A stretch of 64,000 nt of DNA from assembly GCA_036389255.1 (NCBI GenBank), contig DASVQI010000026.1, positions 1-64,000 on the forward strand, given 5' to 3'. Below the pieces are notes generated by a model that had not been told where the DNA came from, did not search any database, and was given only the letters and a program-made list of their open reading frames with translations. Numbering within the stretch: the first letter of the stretch is position 1; each line of letters starts with the position of its first letter. A program made the translations under genes and the position numbers. This stretch comes from JACVRN01 sp036389255. GTDB lineage: Bacteria > Acidobacteriota > Blastocatellia > Pyrinomonadales > Pyrinomonadaceae. Below are positions 26,579 to 35,297 of this stretch, in pieces.

Positions 26579-27916
26579 TCAATCTATGACGAAGAAGCCA
26601 GTCTCGCCGCCGCCGGAGGTGACGTTGACAATGGGGGAATCGGAGAGCCGCACGAACGCGCCCTCCACGCGCCCGCGAAAGAGGAACGGATTCGTGTCAA
26701 CGTAGACGGGCTCAATCGCCCATCGCTCCGTATCGAAGACGGGGAAGAGCTCCGTCTTCAGCCTCAGCGCCTCCTGAATTATGTAATCGCCTTCCGCGAG
26801 CGCCAGAGAGAGAGCGTCACTCCACTCGCGCTCGCTCAGGTGATGGCCGAAGAAGATGCCGCGCCCGCCGTAATCGTCATTCGGCTTGAGAATGAAATCA
26901 TCTCTATGGCCGCGCGCATGTTCCATCAAGTCAACCGTGCGCCCGCGATACGTGGTCTTCCTCTCCGCGAGGCGGCGCGTCCAAGGAATGCTCTCGTTTA
27001 TGACTTCCCTTTCCTCGCGGCTGAACCAGCCCGCGCACGCTTCGTCCGTCAGCAGCTCAAACGCTGCCTTCTTGTGAATTACCTTGCAGCGAAAAGGATT
27101 GACGAGGCAGACGGCGCGGTCGCGGAAGGCTCGCAGCAGAGGATGCGTGTCGTCGGCGTGCTCTAAAAATTCGTGAATCACCACGCGCTTGTAGACCAAG
27201 TCTATGCGAAAGGGGCCGCGCCTGAGATGACGGCCGTCGTATTCCAGCTCCTGCGGCGTAGCGATGACGGTGGGCATACCTCTCTCCGCGAAGTAGTCGC
27301 GTAAAAAGAGGAACTCGCCCTCTGTGGGCAAGTCCGCCCAATCGAGTATGGCTACGTTGGGCGCACCCTTGCCTCCCCACTCCTGATACGTTTCGATGAG
27401 TGCACGCCGCAGGGCTTCGACCGGGTCGAACTGCCTGAGACGATACCGCTCCGAAAGCTTCTTCATCGCGGGGAGGCTGAAGAGAATACGATTGAGCCCG
27501 CTCTGGTCAGGCAGGCTGGATGGATTCTCCGCGTTGTATTCTACGAACTTTACCTCGTCGTCATGGACGAATGCGTCTAGACGCGTGTTGATGGCCGCGT
27601 AAGGAAAGCCCGGGTCAACCAGAGCGAGCCGCCGCTCGCTTTCGCGCAAGCCGACGCGCTCCATCAGAGGGGGATTGGCAACGAGCGCGCTGGCAATCTT
27701 TTCAAAGGCGCGGGCGAGCGTTTCTGAGAAATGAGTCAGGCGCTCGTACTGCTGGCGCATCAGAAAGTGCGGGCGAAGCGAGACGCCTATGGGCCGCTCT
27801 CCGTACGAGAGGCCACTCTCAATCATCTCGCGCCTGAGACGCGCGAAAAGCTCTCTCCCTATGCTGTCATCTTCCGAGAGCAGCCTGTGATATTCGGCAA
27901 TGACCTCTTCGCGCAT
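26579..27916 (-). CDS. circularly permuted ATP-grasp-like protein
   Basis: This 445-residue protein resembles the uncharacterised circularly permuted ATP-grasp families. Signs are FVEYNAENPSSLPDQSG in the first half, a central Rossmann-like part, and FILKPNDDYGGRGIFFG, which fits the ATP-binding loop. It ends with VNVTSGGGETGFFVI. ATP-grasp enzymes ligate a carboxylate to an amine or thiol. The partner genes usually seen with such proteins (alpha-E domain, transglutaminase) are absent here. No signal peptide is present. Substrate unknown. Confidence 0.75.
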   Translation of the reverse strand: MREEVIAEYHRLLSEDDSIGRELFARLRREMIESGLSYGERPIGVSLRPHFLMRQQYERLTHFSETLARAFEKIASALVANPPLMERVGLRESERRLALVDPGFPYAAINTRLDAFVHDDEVKFVEYNAENPSSLPDQSGLNRILFSLPAMKKLSERYRLRQFDPVEALRRALIETYQEWGGKGAPNVAILDWADLPTEGEFLFLRDYFAERGMPTVIATPQELEYDGRHLRRGPFRIDLVYKRVVIHEFLEHADDTHPLLRAFRDRAVCLVNPFRCKVIHKKAAFELLTDEACAGWFSREEREVINESIPWTRRLAERKTTYRGRTVDLMEHARGHRDDFILKPNDDYGGRGIFFGHHLSEREWSDALSLALAEGDYIIQEALRLKTELFPVFDTERWAIEPVYVDTNPFLFRGRVEGAFVRLSDSPIVNVTSGGGETGFFVID

Positions 27917-28048
27917 TCCTTTATCTGTCCCTTCACCGGGGAGACTTTAGAAAGCTTCACAACCTGCCCCTTGCACGCAACCGGTCTGTTTTTATCCACA
28001 AGTATGAGAGGGATACGCGATTAAAGCAATCCTAATATTGCTCTCGTG

Positions 28049-28109
28049 TTCAAACCTCAGGTGACGGCTTTAGCTCGTACGCGACTTATCCTTACCCCTG
28101 AGGTTTGAA
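28049..28109. promoter_or_regulatory. 13-base perfect inverted repeat in the leader of the Ni/Co transporter gene
   Basis: TTCAAACCTCAGG (28049-28061) is exactly inverted at 28097-28109, 35 bases apart, 69 bases before the transporter ATG. It could be a folded leader or an operator pair. It does not match the NikR consensus or a cobalamin riboswitch that I can see. The 27917-28177 gap holds no gene. Confidence 0.55.
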
Positions 28110-28177
28110 ACCCTTAACCGATGCGATAAGATGACGGCCAAGCACAAATCGGTAAGATATGTCGTAACTGGTATTAC

Positions 28178-28921
28178 ATGAATGAACCTCTCTTAATAGC
28201 TCTGTCCCTCGGTTTTCTGCTGGGGCTCAAGCACGCTACGGAAGCAGACCATCTGGTGGCCGTGACGACCATTGTCAGCGAGCAGCGTTCCGTACGGCGC
28301 TCCATGATGGTAGGCGTACTGTGGGGCGTGGGCCACACTGCCGCGCTTTTCGTTGCCGGGCTGCTGATAATCATCCTGCACGTCACTATCCCTGAAAGAA
28401 TCGCGGCTCTGCTCGAATTGGCGGTGGCGGCGATGATTACCTTCCTCGGCGCGCGGATACTTTACCTGCTGCTGCGCGACCACAGGCGCATGCACGTACA
28501 CACGCATACGCACGACGGCCGCACACACTCGCACCTGCACTTTCACGACCCAGAGGACGCGCACAGCGTAAATGATTCTCAGAAGCGGTCGGCGCATCAT
28601 AGCGCGATGCGGGGGCTGAAACCCGTCCTTGTGGGAATAGTTCACGGGCTGGCTGGCTCGGCCGCGCTGACGCTGCTTGTGCTGACGGAGATTATGAGCG
28701 GCGGAGGCGGCTCTCGCGCTCTGGGGGTCGCTTATCTTCTAATCTTCGGCGTGGGCTCCATAGGCGGGATGCTGTTGATGAGCGCCCTTATCAGCCTGCC
28801 CTTCATCTTCAGCGCGAGCTACTTCACGCGCATCAATAATCCTCTGCGGCTGGTAGCCGGTCTGGCGAGCGTAGCCTTCGGAATCTACTACGCGTGGGAA
28901 ATCACACGAGGGTTAAGCTGA
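28178..28921 (+). CDS. NiCoT/UreH-type nickel or cobalt transporter
   Basis: This 247-residue inner-membrane protein contains the HX4DH signature (HATEADH, residues 19-25) in its first helix and about six hydrophobic segments. After the third helix is a loop rich in His (HVHTHTHDGRTHSHLHFH), typical of metal handling. The family imports Ni2+ or Co2+. No nickel enzyme genes lie near it. The 3' end overlaps the opposing DUF4186 gene by 9 bases. Confidence 0.85.
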   Translation: MNEPLLIALSLGFLLGLKHATEADHLVAVTTIVSEQRSVRRSMMVGVLWGVGHTAALFVAGLLIIILHVTIPERIAALLELAVAAMITFLGARILYLLLRDHRRMHVHTHTHDGRTHSHLHFHDPEDAHSVNDSQKRSAHHSAMRGLKPVLVGIVHGLAGSAALTLLVLTEIMSGGGGSRALGVAYLLIFGVGSIGGMLLMSALISLPFIFSASYFTRINNPLRLVAGLASVAFGIYYAWEITRGLS

Positions 28922-29266
28922 TTCGGACGTGAGCCACCTTCGTATGGCTTCAACCACGTAAAGCCTCTCTTCTTCGGTCAACTCGCGCCCCTTAGCGATA
29001 TCATGCCACTTCTCAAGACAGCTTCGGCAACAGGTGGCCGTCGCGTGCTGCGCCACGAAGACGGGATGATTGCGCCAAGGCGTCTGCTTTCCGTCATTGG
29101 CGGGCTCTGCCGGAGCGAGCCTCTTCTCTATGAACTCGGCCGCGTGCCGTAGCACCACGTCCAGCCCCTTTCGCTTGAGATAGCTTCGCTCCTTCTCGCT
29201 CAGGCGTATGCGGCTGCGAAAATCGGACTTGCCTAGACGGTCGAAAACCTCTTCCAAATCTCTCAT
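28913..29266 (-). CDS. DUF4186 family protein
   Basis: This 117-residue protein matches the uncharacterised DUF4186 family: the opening RSRIRLSEKERSYL, the NDGKQTPWRNHPVFVAQHA block, and ATCCRSCLEKWHDI with a CC-x2-C cysteine cluster that may bind metal or Fe-S. It is cytoplasmic by appearance. Its ATG follows the stop of a small upstream membrane-protein gene by one base (TAAGATG), so the two should be co-translated. Its stop overlaps the transporter gene tail-to-tail. Confidence 0.85.
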   Translation of the reverse strand: MRDLEEVFDRLGKSDFRSRIRLSEKERSYLKRKGLDVVLRHAAEFIEKRLAPAEPANDGKQTPWRNHPVFVAQHATATCCRSCLEKWHDIAKGRELTEEERLYVVEAIRRWLTSESA

Positions 29267-29267
29267 C

Positions 29268-29411
29268 TTACTTTTGATGCTCTGTGTGCTTCCGGTCGCG
29301 GCTGTCCCGGTTCAGGTACTTGACGAACAGAGTCAGGGCGATGCTCCCGCAGATGAGTATGAGGATAATCGCCCCGAAGATGAAGTAGAGTTCTTTATAA
29401 TCCGAGTTCAT
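29268..29411 (-). CDS. very small single-pass membrane protein upstream of DUF4186
   Basis: A 47-codon frame begins ATG AAC TCG and encodes an N-terminal polar stretch, one hydrophobic helix (residues 9-30: LYFIFGAIILILICGSIAL), and a very basic tail (KYLNRDSRDRKHTEHQK). Such a topology places the tail in the cytoplasm. It ends one base before the DUF4186 ATG, which supports a real gene in an operon. A weak GGAT precedes the start. Function unknown. Confidence 0.6.
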   Translation of the reverse strand: MNSDYKELYFIFGAIILILICGSIALTLFVKYLNRDSRDRKHTEHQK

Positions 29412-29445
29412 AGCTTATCCAGACCGACTTTTACTCTCGAAAGGC

Positions 29446-29480
29446 TAGACAACCGGTGATTGTCTACAGAAGTAGACAAT
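29446..29480. promoter_or_regulatory. operator-like palindrome ATTGTCTAC-AGAA-GTAGACAAT
   Basis: A perfect 9+9 palindrome with AGAA spacer spans 29459-29480. A further TAGACAA half-site at 29446-29452 pairs with its left arm. The 16-base core GTCTACAGAAGTAGAC recurs exactly at 56428. The spacer and size equal the BlaI-type palindrome at 17600. It lies between divergent small genes. Confidence 0.6.
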
Positions 29481-29599
29481 AGACGGCTTCGCCTGTCACC
29501 TACATAAGACACCTCGACTGCCATTATTCAAGAAATCCTAAGAATTTCCAACGGCACGAAGCTTGCCAATTAGTCAGGTCAGCCCCACCGCTAATGAAA

Positions 29600-29671
29600 G
29601 CGATTCGACGCCCTCGAATCGCCTCCGTGATAAAGACGGGTAGAGAAACCCCTCCTCTACCCGTCTCTTCC
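29600..29671 (+). other. two tandem hairpins in the 29412-29719 gap
   Basis: GCGATTCGA-N5-TCGAATCGC (29600-29622) is followed by an 11-base perfect stem (29635-29645 with 29655-29665) and a T/C-rich run. The second looks like a terminator. Together they could form a small RNA or attenuator ahead of the small gene at 29720. Confidence 0.5.
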
Positions 29672-29719
29672 TAAGCGCGAACGAGGGGCCAGAGAGAAAG
29701 GTCACGGTTTACGAAAGAG

Positions 29720-29857
29720 ATGCTTTACACGCTGTTACTGGTCATCCCCTTCATACTGGCTGCGGTTCTCTTCTTCTACACGACTGCCGGAATTCTGATT
29801 CACCTTCGCCACCTTTACCTTGAGGGCAGGGCCGCCCGGCAAACGCATTCAACTTAA
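29720..29857 (+). CDS. possible very small membrane protein
   Basis: A 45-codon frame encodes MLYTLLLVIPFILAAVLFFY followed by a short polar, basic end. A single N-terminal helix fills almost half of it. GAAAGAG directly precedes the ATG, which is a weak ribosome site. It is supported only by its hydrophobic pattern and by sitting in an otherwise empty gap. It could be a chance frame. Confidence 0.4.
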   Translation: MLYTLLLVIPFILAAVLFFYTTAGILIHLRHLYLEGRAARQTHST

Positions 29858-29886
29858 AAGCAGAGCGGAAAAGTCTTCGTCTTCCT

Positions 29887-30828
29887 TTATTGATTGAACT
29901 GCTCCAGAACGTAGGAGTAGAAGGCCGAGCCGTCGTCGCTGAAGTTGAAGACGACGCTTGTATTCCTGCCCTTCTTCACCGCGCTGAGGCATCCCTGTCG
30001 CTCGTCGAACTCCGTCTCTATAGCCAGTGACATGCGCGTCGGGCGCTTGAAGAAGTCCGGCCTTGTCAGGTAGCAGGTAGTGACTACGTCCCACATGTCG
30101 TAGAAGACTTCGCTGCCGACGAGCAGGTAGCTCTCAAAGGCCAGCGCCGAGAGCGGCGCGTTATCCGACTGATTCGCAAGCGTGGTCAGAAACTCTGTGG
30201 TGATTGCGGCCTTGTTAGTTATGTCCAGTGGAAAGACTGTGATGGGGAAGCTTGTGTTGCGAAATATCCAGTCAACCGACATGGGATCCCAGAAAGCATT
30301 CCACTCGGCGCAAGGGTTACAGGGAGGAGTCGGCACGGTAGACGGGTCGAGATTGCCTTTGACTTTAATCGCGCCGCCCATCCAGACGACCTGCTCGATT
30401 TTCGACTCAAGCTCAGGATTGGTCTTGAGCAAATCCGAGAGCGGAGTCATGGGGGACGTGACCAGCAGCGTCACCGGCCCGGATGCTTTTTGCAGCAGCT
30501 CCAGAAGCAGCTTGTCGCCATCCGGGAAGGGCGGCCATTTACCGTTATCCTTAAAGGGCTTGAGCACGCCTATCTTGCCTTCGTTCACACAGTCGCTGCG
30601 ATAGCCCCACGGGAAGGGATTTACGCCGCGCGCTCCGCTCAGACCAAGCGGAATGTCCGTTCTGTCTATGTAAGAGAGAATCTTCCAAGCCGTCTGCATC
30701 GCCGGGGCGGCAATCGAATCGGCATTGACGATGATTACGCCTAAGAGATTGACATCCTCCATCGTCGTCAAAAGAACCGTAGACATATACTCGTCAATGG
30801 CAGCATCTTGGATTTGGATCACGTCCAT
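29887..30828 (-). CDS. nucleoside hydrolase-like protein with an altered metal motif
   Basis: This 313-residue protein has the fold signatures of inosine-uridine-type nucleoside hydrolases: LLGVIIVNADS, GPVTLLVTSPMTPLSDLL, WMGGA, AEWNAFWDP and an Asp in YDMWDVV near the end. The N-terminal calcium and ribose site normally reads DxDxxxDD; here it is QIQDAAIDE, so two of the four Asp are Gln and one is Glu. Activity may be reduced or changed. AGGAG lies 9 bases before the ATG. It is divergent from the xanthine dehydrogenase gene, which suits a purine-salvage or purine-breakdown role. Confidence 0.8.
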   Translation of the reverse strand: MDVIQIQDAAIDEYMSTVLLTTMEDVNLLGVIIVNADSIAAPAMQTAWKILSYIDRTDIPLGLSGARGVNPFPWGYRSDCVNEGKIGVLKPFKDNGKWPPFPDGDKLLLELLQKASGPVTLLVTSPMTPLSDLLKTNPELESKIEQVVWMGGAIKVKGNLDPSTVPTPPCNPCAEWNAFWDPMSVDWIFRNTSFPITVFPLDITNKAAITTEFLTTLANQSDNAPLSALAFESYLLVGSEVFYDMWDVVTTCYLTRPDFFKRPTRMSLAIETEFDERQGCLSAVKKGRNTSVVFNFSDDGSAFYSYVLEQFNQ

Positions 30829-31006
30829 AAAAGGTTTCTCCTCTGCTTGGGAAGTTTAAGAGACTTTAGCGAGAGATGAGCGAGCCTGACTTCGCGCGCG
30901 CTCTAAAGTATGCCCGACGGCCGGGATGTGTCAATAAAAAGAGTCCGAAGCTGAAAGCTTTATCCTGACTTTTACCTTTTATCCCCGCCCCGGTTTGAGA
31001 AGTTTC

Positions 31007-31033
31007 TTGACAGTAATCTGTTGATAGTATATT
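31007..31033 (+). promoter_or_regulatory. candidate promoter of the xanthine dehydrogenase gene
   Basis: TTGACA (31007-31012) is followed after 15 bases by TATATT (31028-31033). The spacing is short for sigma-70 but both boxes are good. The leader would be about 105 bases. The remainder of the 30829-31143 gap has no gene. Confidence 0.45.
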
Positions 31034-31143
31034 GGATAACCGACGAGCAACGGGTGACGCAATCCTTCTTCAAATCAAAAAACTCTTAACCTTCCCGCAC
31101 AGCAAAGGGCTGGCGTCTATTCCTTGAGACTAGGAGAACAGTG

Positions 31144-34100
31144 ATGAGCGATAAGAAACGCCGTGGCCGCGAGCAGGACAAGTCCACGCGCAACGAGAGC
31201 AATAATAATGGCAACGCCAGTCCCTTGCAGGATGCTTCCAACTCCATCTCCTTCTACGTCAACAACGAGCAGGTGACGATTGATAATCCAGACCCGACAA
31301 CGCTTCTCATAGATTTCCTGCGCTACAGCTCGCTCGGATTAACCGGCACGAAGCTGAGCTGCGGCGAAGGCGGCTGCGGAGCATGCACCGTGATGCTTTC
31401 GCGCTACGACGTAGCGCAGGGCGAGGTGATAGACCGCGCCGTCAACGCCTGCCTTCGTCCCGTCTGCTCGCTCGACGGAATGATGGTGACGACCACGGAA
31501 GGCATAGGCAGCACCAAGCAGGAGATTGACCCTGTGCAGTACGCCATAGCTTCCTACAACGGCTCGCAGTGCGGCTTCTGCACGCCCGGCTTCGTGATGA
31601 ACATGTACACGATGCTGCGTAATCAGCCGAAGCCCACGCAAAAGGAGGTCGAGGACAACTTCGACGGCCACATCTGTCGCTGCACCGGCTTTCGCCCGAT
31701 ACTGCAAGCCATGAAGAGCTTTGCGCGCGATTACAAAGAGCACAACACCTACTACGCGAATCACCCTTGCGTCCCCGTGGACGGCGTCAAGCAACAGAAC
31801 GAAGAATCAAAAGTAGTCTTCCCCGAAACGCTGCTTGAGAGAGCGAAGAATCCGCAGCCGCTTCATTTCGAGGGGCGCGGCTACAAGTGGTTTCGCCCGC
31901 TCACGCTCTCCGAAGTCCAGTCGCTCAAAGAGCGTTACGATGACGGCCAAGGGAATTTCAAGCTGGTCGTCGGCAACACTTCCATAGGCATCTACAAGAT
32001 TGACGTGAGCAACCCGCACATCCTTGTGGATGTCTCAGCCATCCCTGAGCTGCTGGGTTTTGTCGAAGACGGGAACAAAGGCTTTCAGGCAGGCGCGGCG
32101 AACACGCTGCAAGAACTGGTAGAGTATCTGGACGAGACGATTGAGCGGCTTGAGCCCGAGAAGACGCGCGGGCTGGTCGCGCTCAGGCGTCACGTGCTGG
32201 ACGTGGCCAATCTTCAGGTGCGCAACGTAGGCAGCATCGCGGGCAACATCATGATGACGCGGGCGCAGGCCGAAACGGACTCGCCCTTCCCTTCCGACAT
32301 CTACATGGTATTCGCCACCCTGGGCGCGACCGTCACGCTCGCCTCGCGCGAGTTTAAGAACGGCAGGCAGAGCTTCGAGATGCTTGAGCTTCCAGCGCCG
32401 CGAAGTTTGCCGAAGGATGCTGTCGCCGTCTCCTTTCACATTCCATACACGCGCGCGGACGAGCACGTTCAAACCTACAAGATTGCCGCGCGCAGTCAGA
32501 ACTCTCACGCGATTGTCAACGCGGGCTACCGCGTGGCGCTCGGCCCTAAAGGCCGGATTCTCAACATGGTCATCTGCTACGGCGGGCTCGCGCCCATGAC
32601 TCTGAGGATGACCGGGACTGAGGATTATTTGAAGGGGCGCGCGTGGGATGAAGAGACGCTCTCAGGGGCGCTCGGTGTGCTGGCGAAAGAGGTCGCGGCG
32701 AAGATAAAGCCTATGCCGGGCGCTGAGTTTCTGCCCGAAGGCTACCGCGAATCTTTGACCGAGACGCTGCTTTACAAGTTCTTCCTGAACATAGCCGACG
32801 AGCTCTTCCCCGGCGAAGTTCAGAAGGTGAATCGTTCGGGCGGAGAAATCTACGAGCGGCCACTCTCGGGCGGCGTGCAGCACGTTGAGATTTACCCGGA
32901 CGAGGCTCCCGTCGGAGAGCCCATCTTAAGGACAACCGCATTTCAGCAGGCTACGGGCGAGATGAAGTACACGCAGGATTTGCCGCTCCCGCCGCACGGG
33001 CTGGAAGGCGCACTTGTCCTGAGCACGAAGGCGCGCGCATCCTTCGCTTACAGTCAGGATGTAAAGAGCATCAGCGCGCATCTGGTGGAAAAGTTTCCGG
33101 GCGTGCGTGCCTACGTCAGCCGCGAGGATGTGCCCGCGAGCAACCTCACGGGGCTGGGAGGCGACGACCCCATCTTCGCGGACAAAGAGGTCATTTACTA
33201 CGGGCAGGCGATTGGAATGGTCGTGGCGGCTGACGCATGGACGGCACAGCAGGCCGCGCGCTACGTGCAGGATGAGCTTATCGTTTATAAGAAGGTCGAA
33301 AAGCCCGTCCTGACGATTGATGCGGCTCTGGCCGAGCCGGATGGAGCGGGCATCTTCAAAGACCAGCCTGAGAATAATCACATTCCACGCATAGTCCGCC
33401 CCGGCAGCGACCTGAAGTGGCTGAAGAATCCCGATAAGCCTATGGAGGGCTGCAAGGTCGTATCGGGCCAGCAGCTAACCAGCCCGCAGGCCCACTTCTA
33501 CATGGAGACTCAGACCTGCCTTGCCATTCCGGGCGAGCAGGACAGCATGGTTGTCTACTCTTCGACTCAACAGTCGGCGCAGGTTCAGGCGTCAATCGCG
33601 GGCGCGCTGGGCATTCCGTCCAACGGCGTGCAGGTTTACGTGCGCCCGCTCGGCGGAGGCTTCGGCGGCAAGCAGTTTCGCGCGGGCATAGTAGCTCCTA
33701 TGGCAGCCGTCGCCTCGTGGGTCTTGAATCGCCCCGTGCGGCTGGCGCTAGACCGCAACACGGACATGGCGGTCGTGGGCAAGCGCCATCCGTTCAAGGG
33801 CAGCTACAGCGTTGCCTTCGACCAGAAGGGCATGCTGCACGGCCTGAAGTTTCAACTCATCTCCGACGGCGGCTGCACCTACGACTGCTCTTTCCCGGTG
33901 CATGATTTGGCGATGCAGAACGTGGACAACAGCTACTTTGTGCCAACGTTCGAGACGAGCGGCGACGTTGCCCGCACCAACAACGCCAGCAACACCGCCT
34001 TCCGCAGCTTCGGCACGGTTCAGTCCACTCTCATCGCGGAGGAAGCGATAGAGCGAGTGGCGCACGAGCTGGGGATAACGCCCGAAGAGGTTCGCTATAA

Positions 34101-35283
34101 GAATCTGTACAAGACGAGTCGCGGGCGCTCGTTCCAGCGCACCCCTTTTAATCAGGCGCTCAAGCCCTGCTATATACGCGAAATCTGGGACAAGCTCTGG
34201 GAAAGCTCCGACTTCGGGCGCAGGCAGAAGGAGGTCGAACGCTTCAACGCGCAGAATCGCTGGCGCAAGCGCGGAATCTCTTTGATTCCCCTGAAGTACG
34301 GCATAGGTTATCAACCGCGCTCGCTGGATCAGGGAGTGGCGCTCGTGGTCGTGTACGCGTCTGACGGCTCCGTGCTGCTGCAACACGGCGGCATAGACTC
34401 TGGCCAGGGCATCAACACAAAGATGTTGCAGATTGCCGCAGAGACGCTGGGGATTCCCATGGAATGGATTCGCATAGCCGAGTCTTCGACCGAGACCTGC
34501 CCGAACGCGACCGCGACGGCAGCCTCTTCCGGCTCAGACCTCTTCGGCGGCGCAGTCCAGTTGGCCTGCCAGAAGCTTCGCAAGCGGCTGGAGAAGTACT
34601 GCGAAGATAATCACGTCAAAGGCTGGAAGCGCAACTGGCAGATGAAGTGGAAGGAGATAGTTCAGGGCGCTAACAGCGCGCGCGTAGACCTCACTAGCGA
34701 AGCTCTCTTCCGCACGCCGCACCTCGGCAACACCACAGGCGACCATCCGTACGGCAACGCCTTCTACTACTTCTCTTACTCGGCAGCCGCTACTGAAGTT
34801 GAGATTGACGTGCTGACGGGCGAGACAACAATCCTTCGCACGGACATACTTTTCGACGCCGGCAAGAGCCTGAACCCGTGCCTAGACGTGGGCCAGCTTG
34901 AAGGAGCGTTCGTGCAGGGCGCGGGCATGATGACCTCGGAGCAGTTGATGTACGAGGAGACGGGCCGTCTCTACTCGAACGGCACGTGGGATTACAAGCC
35001 GCCGCAGAGCCAGTCTATCCCTATAGATTTCCGTGTAGCTCTCAACGGCACCATACGCGACCGCATGAGCAAACAGCAGGAGGGAGCAGCCGTTCTCTCG
35101 TCACGCGCGCTGGGAGAGCCGCCACTGGTGCTTGCCACGACCGTCTTCTTCGCCATCAAGCACGCCGTCATGAGCGCTCGACGCGATCAGGGCGACACGA
35201 GCTGGTTCGAGATGGAAACGCCCGCCAGCGTCGGGCGCATCCAGCGCGCCTGCCTCGTAGCCAGAAGCGCGCTCAGGCTCTGA
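31144..35283 (+). CDS. xdh: xanthine dehydrogenase, single-chain (2Fe-2S / FAD / molybdopterin)
   Basis: This 1379-residue enzyme should oxidise hypoxanthine and xanthine to urate in the cytoplasm. All cofactor modules are on one chain as in eukaryotic XDH, not split as in most bacteria. Order: plant-type 2Fe-2S (CGEGGCGACTVM), second 2Fe-2S (CGFCTPGFVMNMY and CRCTGFRP), FAD domain (VVGNTSIGIYK, RNVGSIAGNIMMTRAQ), then the molybdenum domains with PLGGGFGGKQ, NTAFRSFGTVQ and the active-site Glu loop GEPPLVLATTVF. The ATG at 31144 has AGGAG 7 bases upstream; a GTG at 31141 is too close. xdhC follows. A substrate other than purine (another aza-heterocycle) cannot be excluded. Confidence 0.92.
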   Translation: MSDKKRRGREQDKSTRNESNNNGNASPLQDASNSISFYVNNEQVTIDNPDPTTLLIDFLRYSSLGLTGTKLSCGEGGCGACTVMLSRYDVAQGEVIDRAVNACLRPVCSLDGMMVTTTEGIGSTKQEIDPVQYAIASYNGSQCGFCTPGFVMNMYTMLRNQPKPTQKEVEDNFDGHICRCTGFRPILQAMKSFARDYKEHNTYYANHPCVPVDGVKQQNEESKVVFPETLLERAKNPQPLHFEGRGYKWFRPLTLSEVQSLKERYDDGQGNFKLVVGNTSIGIYKIDVSNPHILVDVSAIPELLGFVEDGNKGFQAGAANTLQELVEYLDETIERLEPEKTRGLVALRRHVLDVANLQVRNVGSIAGNIMMTRAQAETDSPFPSDIYMVFATLGATVTLASREFKNGRQSFEMLELPAPRSLPKDAVAVSFHIPYTRADEHVQTYKIAARSQNSHAIVNAGYRVALGPKGRILNMVICYGGLAPMTLRMTGTEDYLKGRAWDEETLSGALGVLAKEVAAKIKPMPGAEFLPEGYRESLTETLLYKFFLNIADELFPGEVQKVNRSGGEIYERPLSGGVQHVEIYPDEAPVGEPILRTTAFQQATGEMKYTQDLPLPPHGLEGALVLSTKARASFAYSQDVKSISAHLVEKFPGVRAYVSREDVPASNLTGLGGDDPIFADKEVIYYGQAIGMVVAADAWTAQQAARYVQDELIVYKKVEKPVLTIDAALAEPDGAGIFKDQPENNHIPRIVRPGSDLKWLKNPDKPMEGCKVVSGQQLTSPQAHFYMETQTCLAIPGEQDSMVVYSSTQQSAQVQASIAGALGIPSNGVQVYVRPLGGGFGGKQFRAGIVAPMAAVASWVLNRPVRLALDRNTDMAVVGKRHPFKGSYSVAFDQKGMLHGLKFQLISDGGCTYDCSFPVHDLAMQNVDNSYFVPTFETSGDVARTNNASNTAFRSFGTVQSTLIAEEAIERVAHELGITPEEVRYKNLYKTSRGRSFQRTPFNQALKPCYIREIWDKLWESSDFGRRQKEVERFNAQNRWRKRGISLIPLKYGIGYQPRSLDQGVALVVVYASDGSVLLQHGGIDSGQGINTKMLQIAAETLGIPMEWIRIAESSTETCPNATATAASSGSDLFGGAVQLACQKLRKRLEKYCEDNHVKGWKRNWQMKWKEIVQGANSARVDLTSEALFRTPHLGNTTGDHPYGNAFYYFSYSAAATEVEIDVLTGETTILRTDILFDAGKSLNPCLDVGQLEGAFVQGAGMMTSEQLMYEETGRLYSNGTWDYKPPQSQSIPIDFRVALNGTIRDRMSKQQEGAAVLSSRALGEPPLVLATTVFFAIKHAVMSARRDQGDTSWFEMETPASVGRIQRACLVARSALRL

Positions 35284-35297
35284 AAACCGTAACGCTT

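Noticed and set aside
34986..35297. N-terminal extension of the XdhC frame
   Set aside because: It overlaps conserved xanthine dehydrogenase sequence, and the XdhC domain starts at the ATG at 35298.
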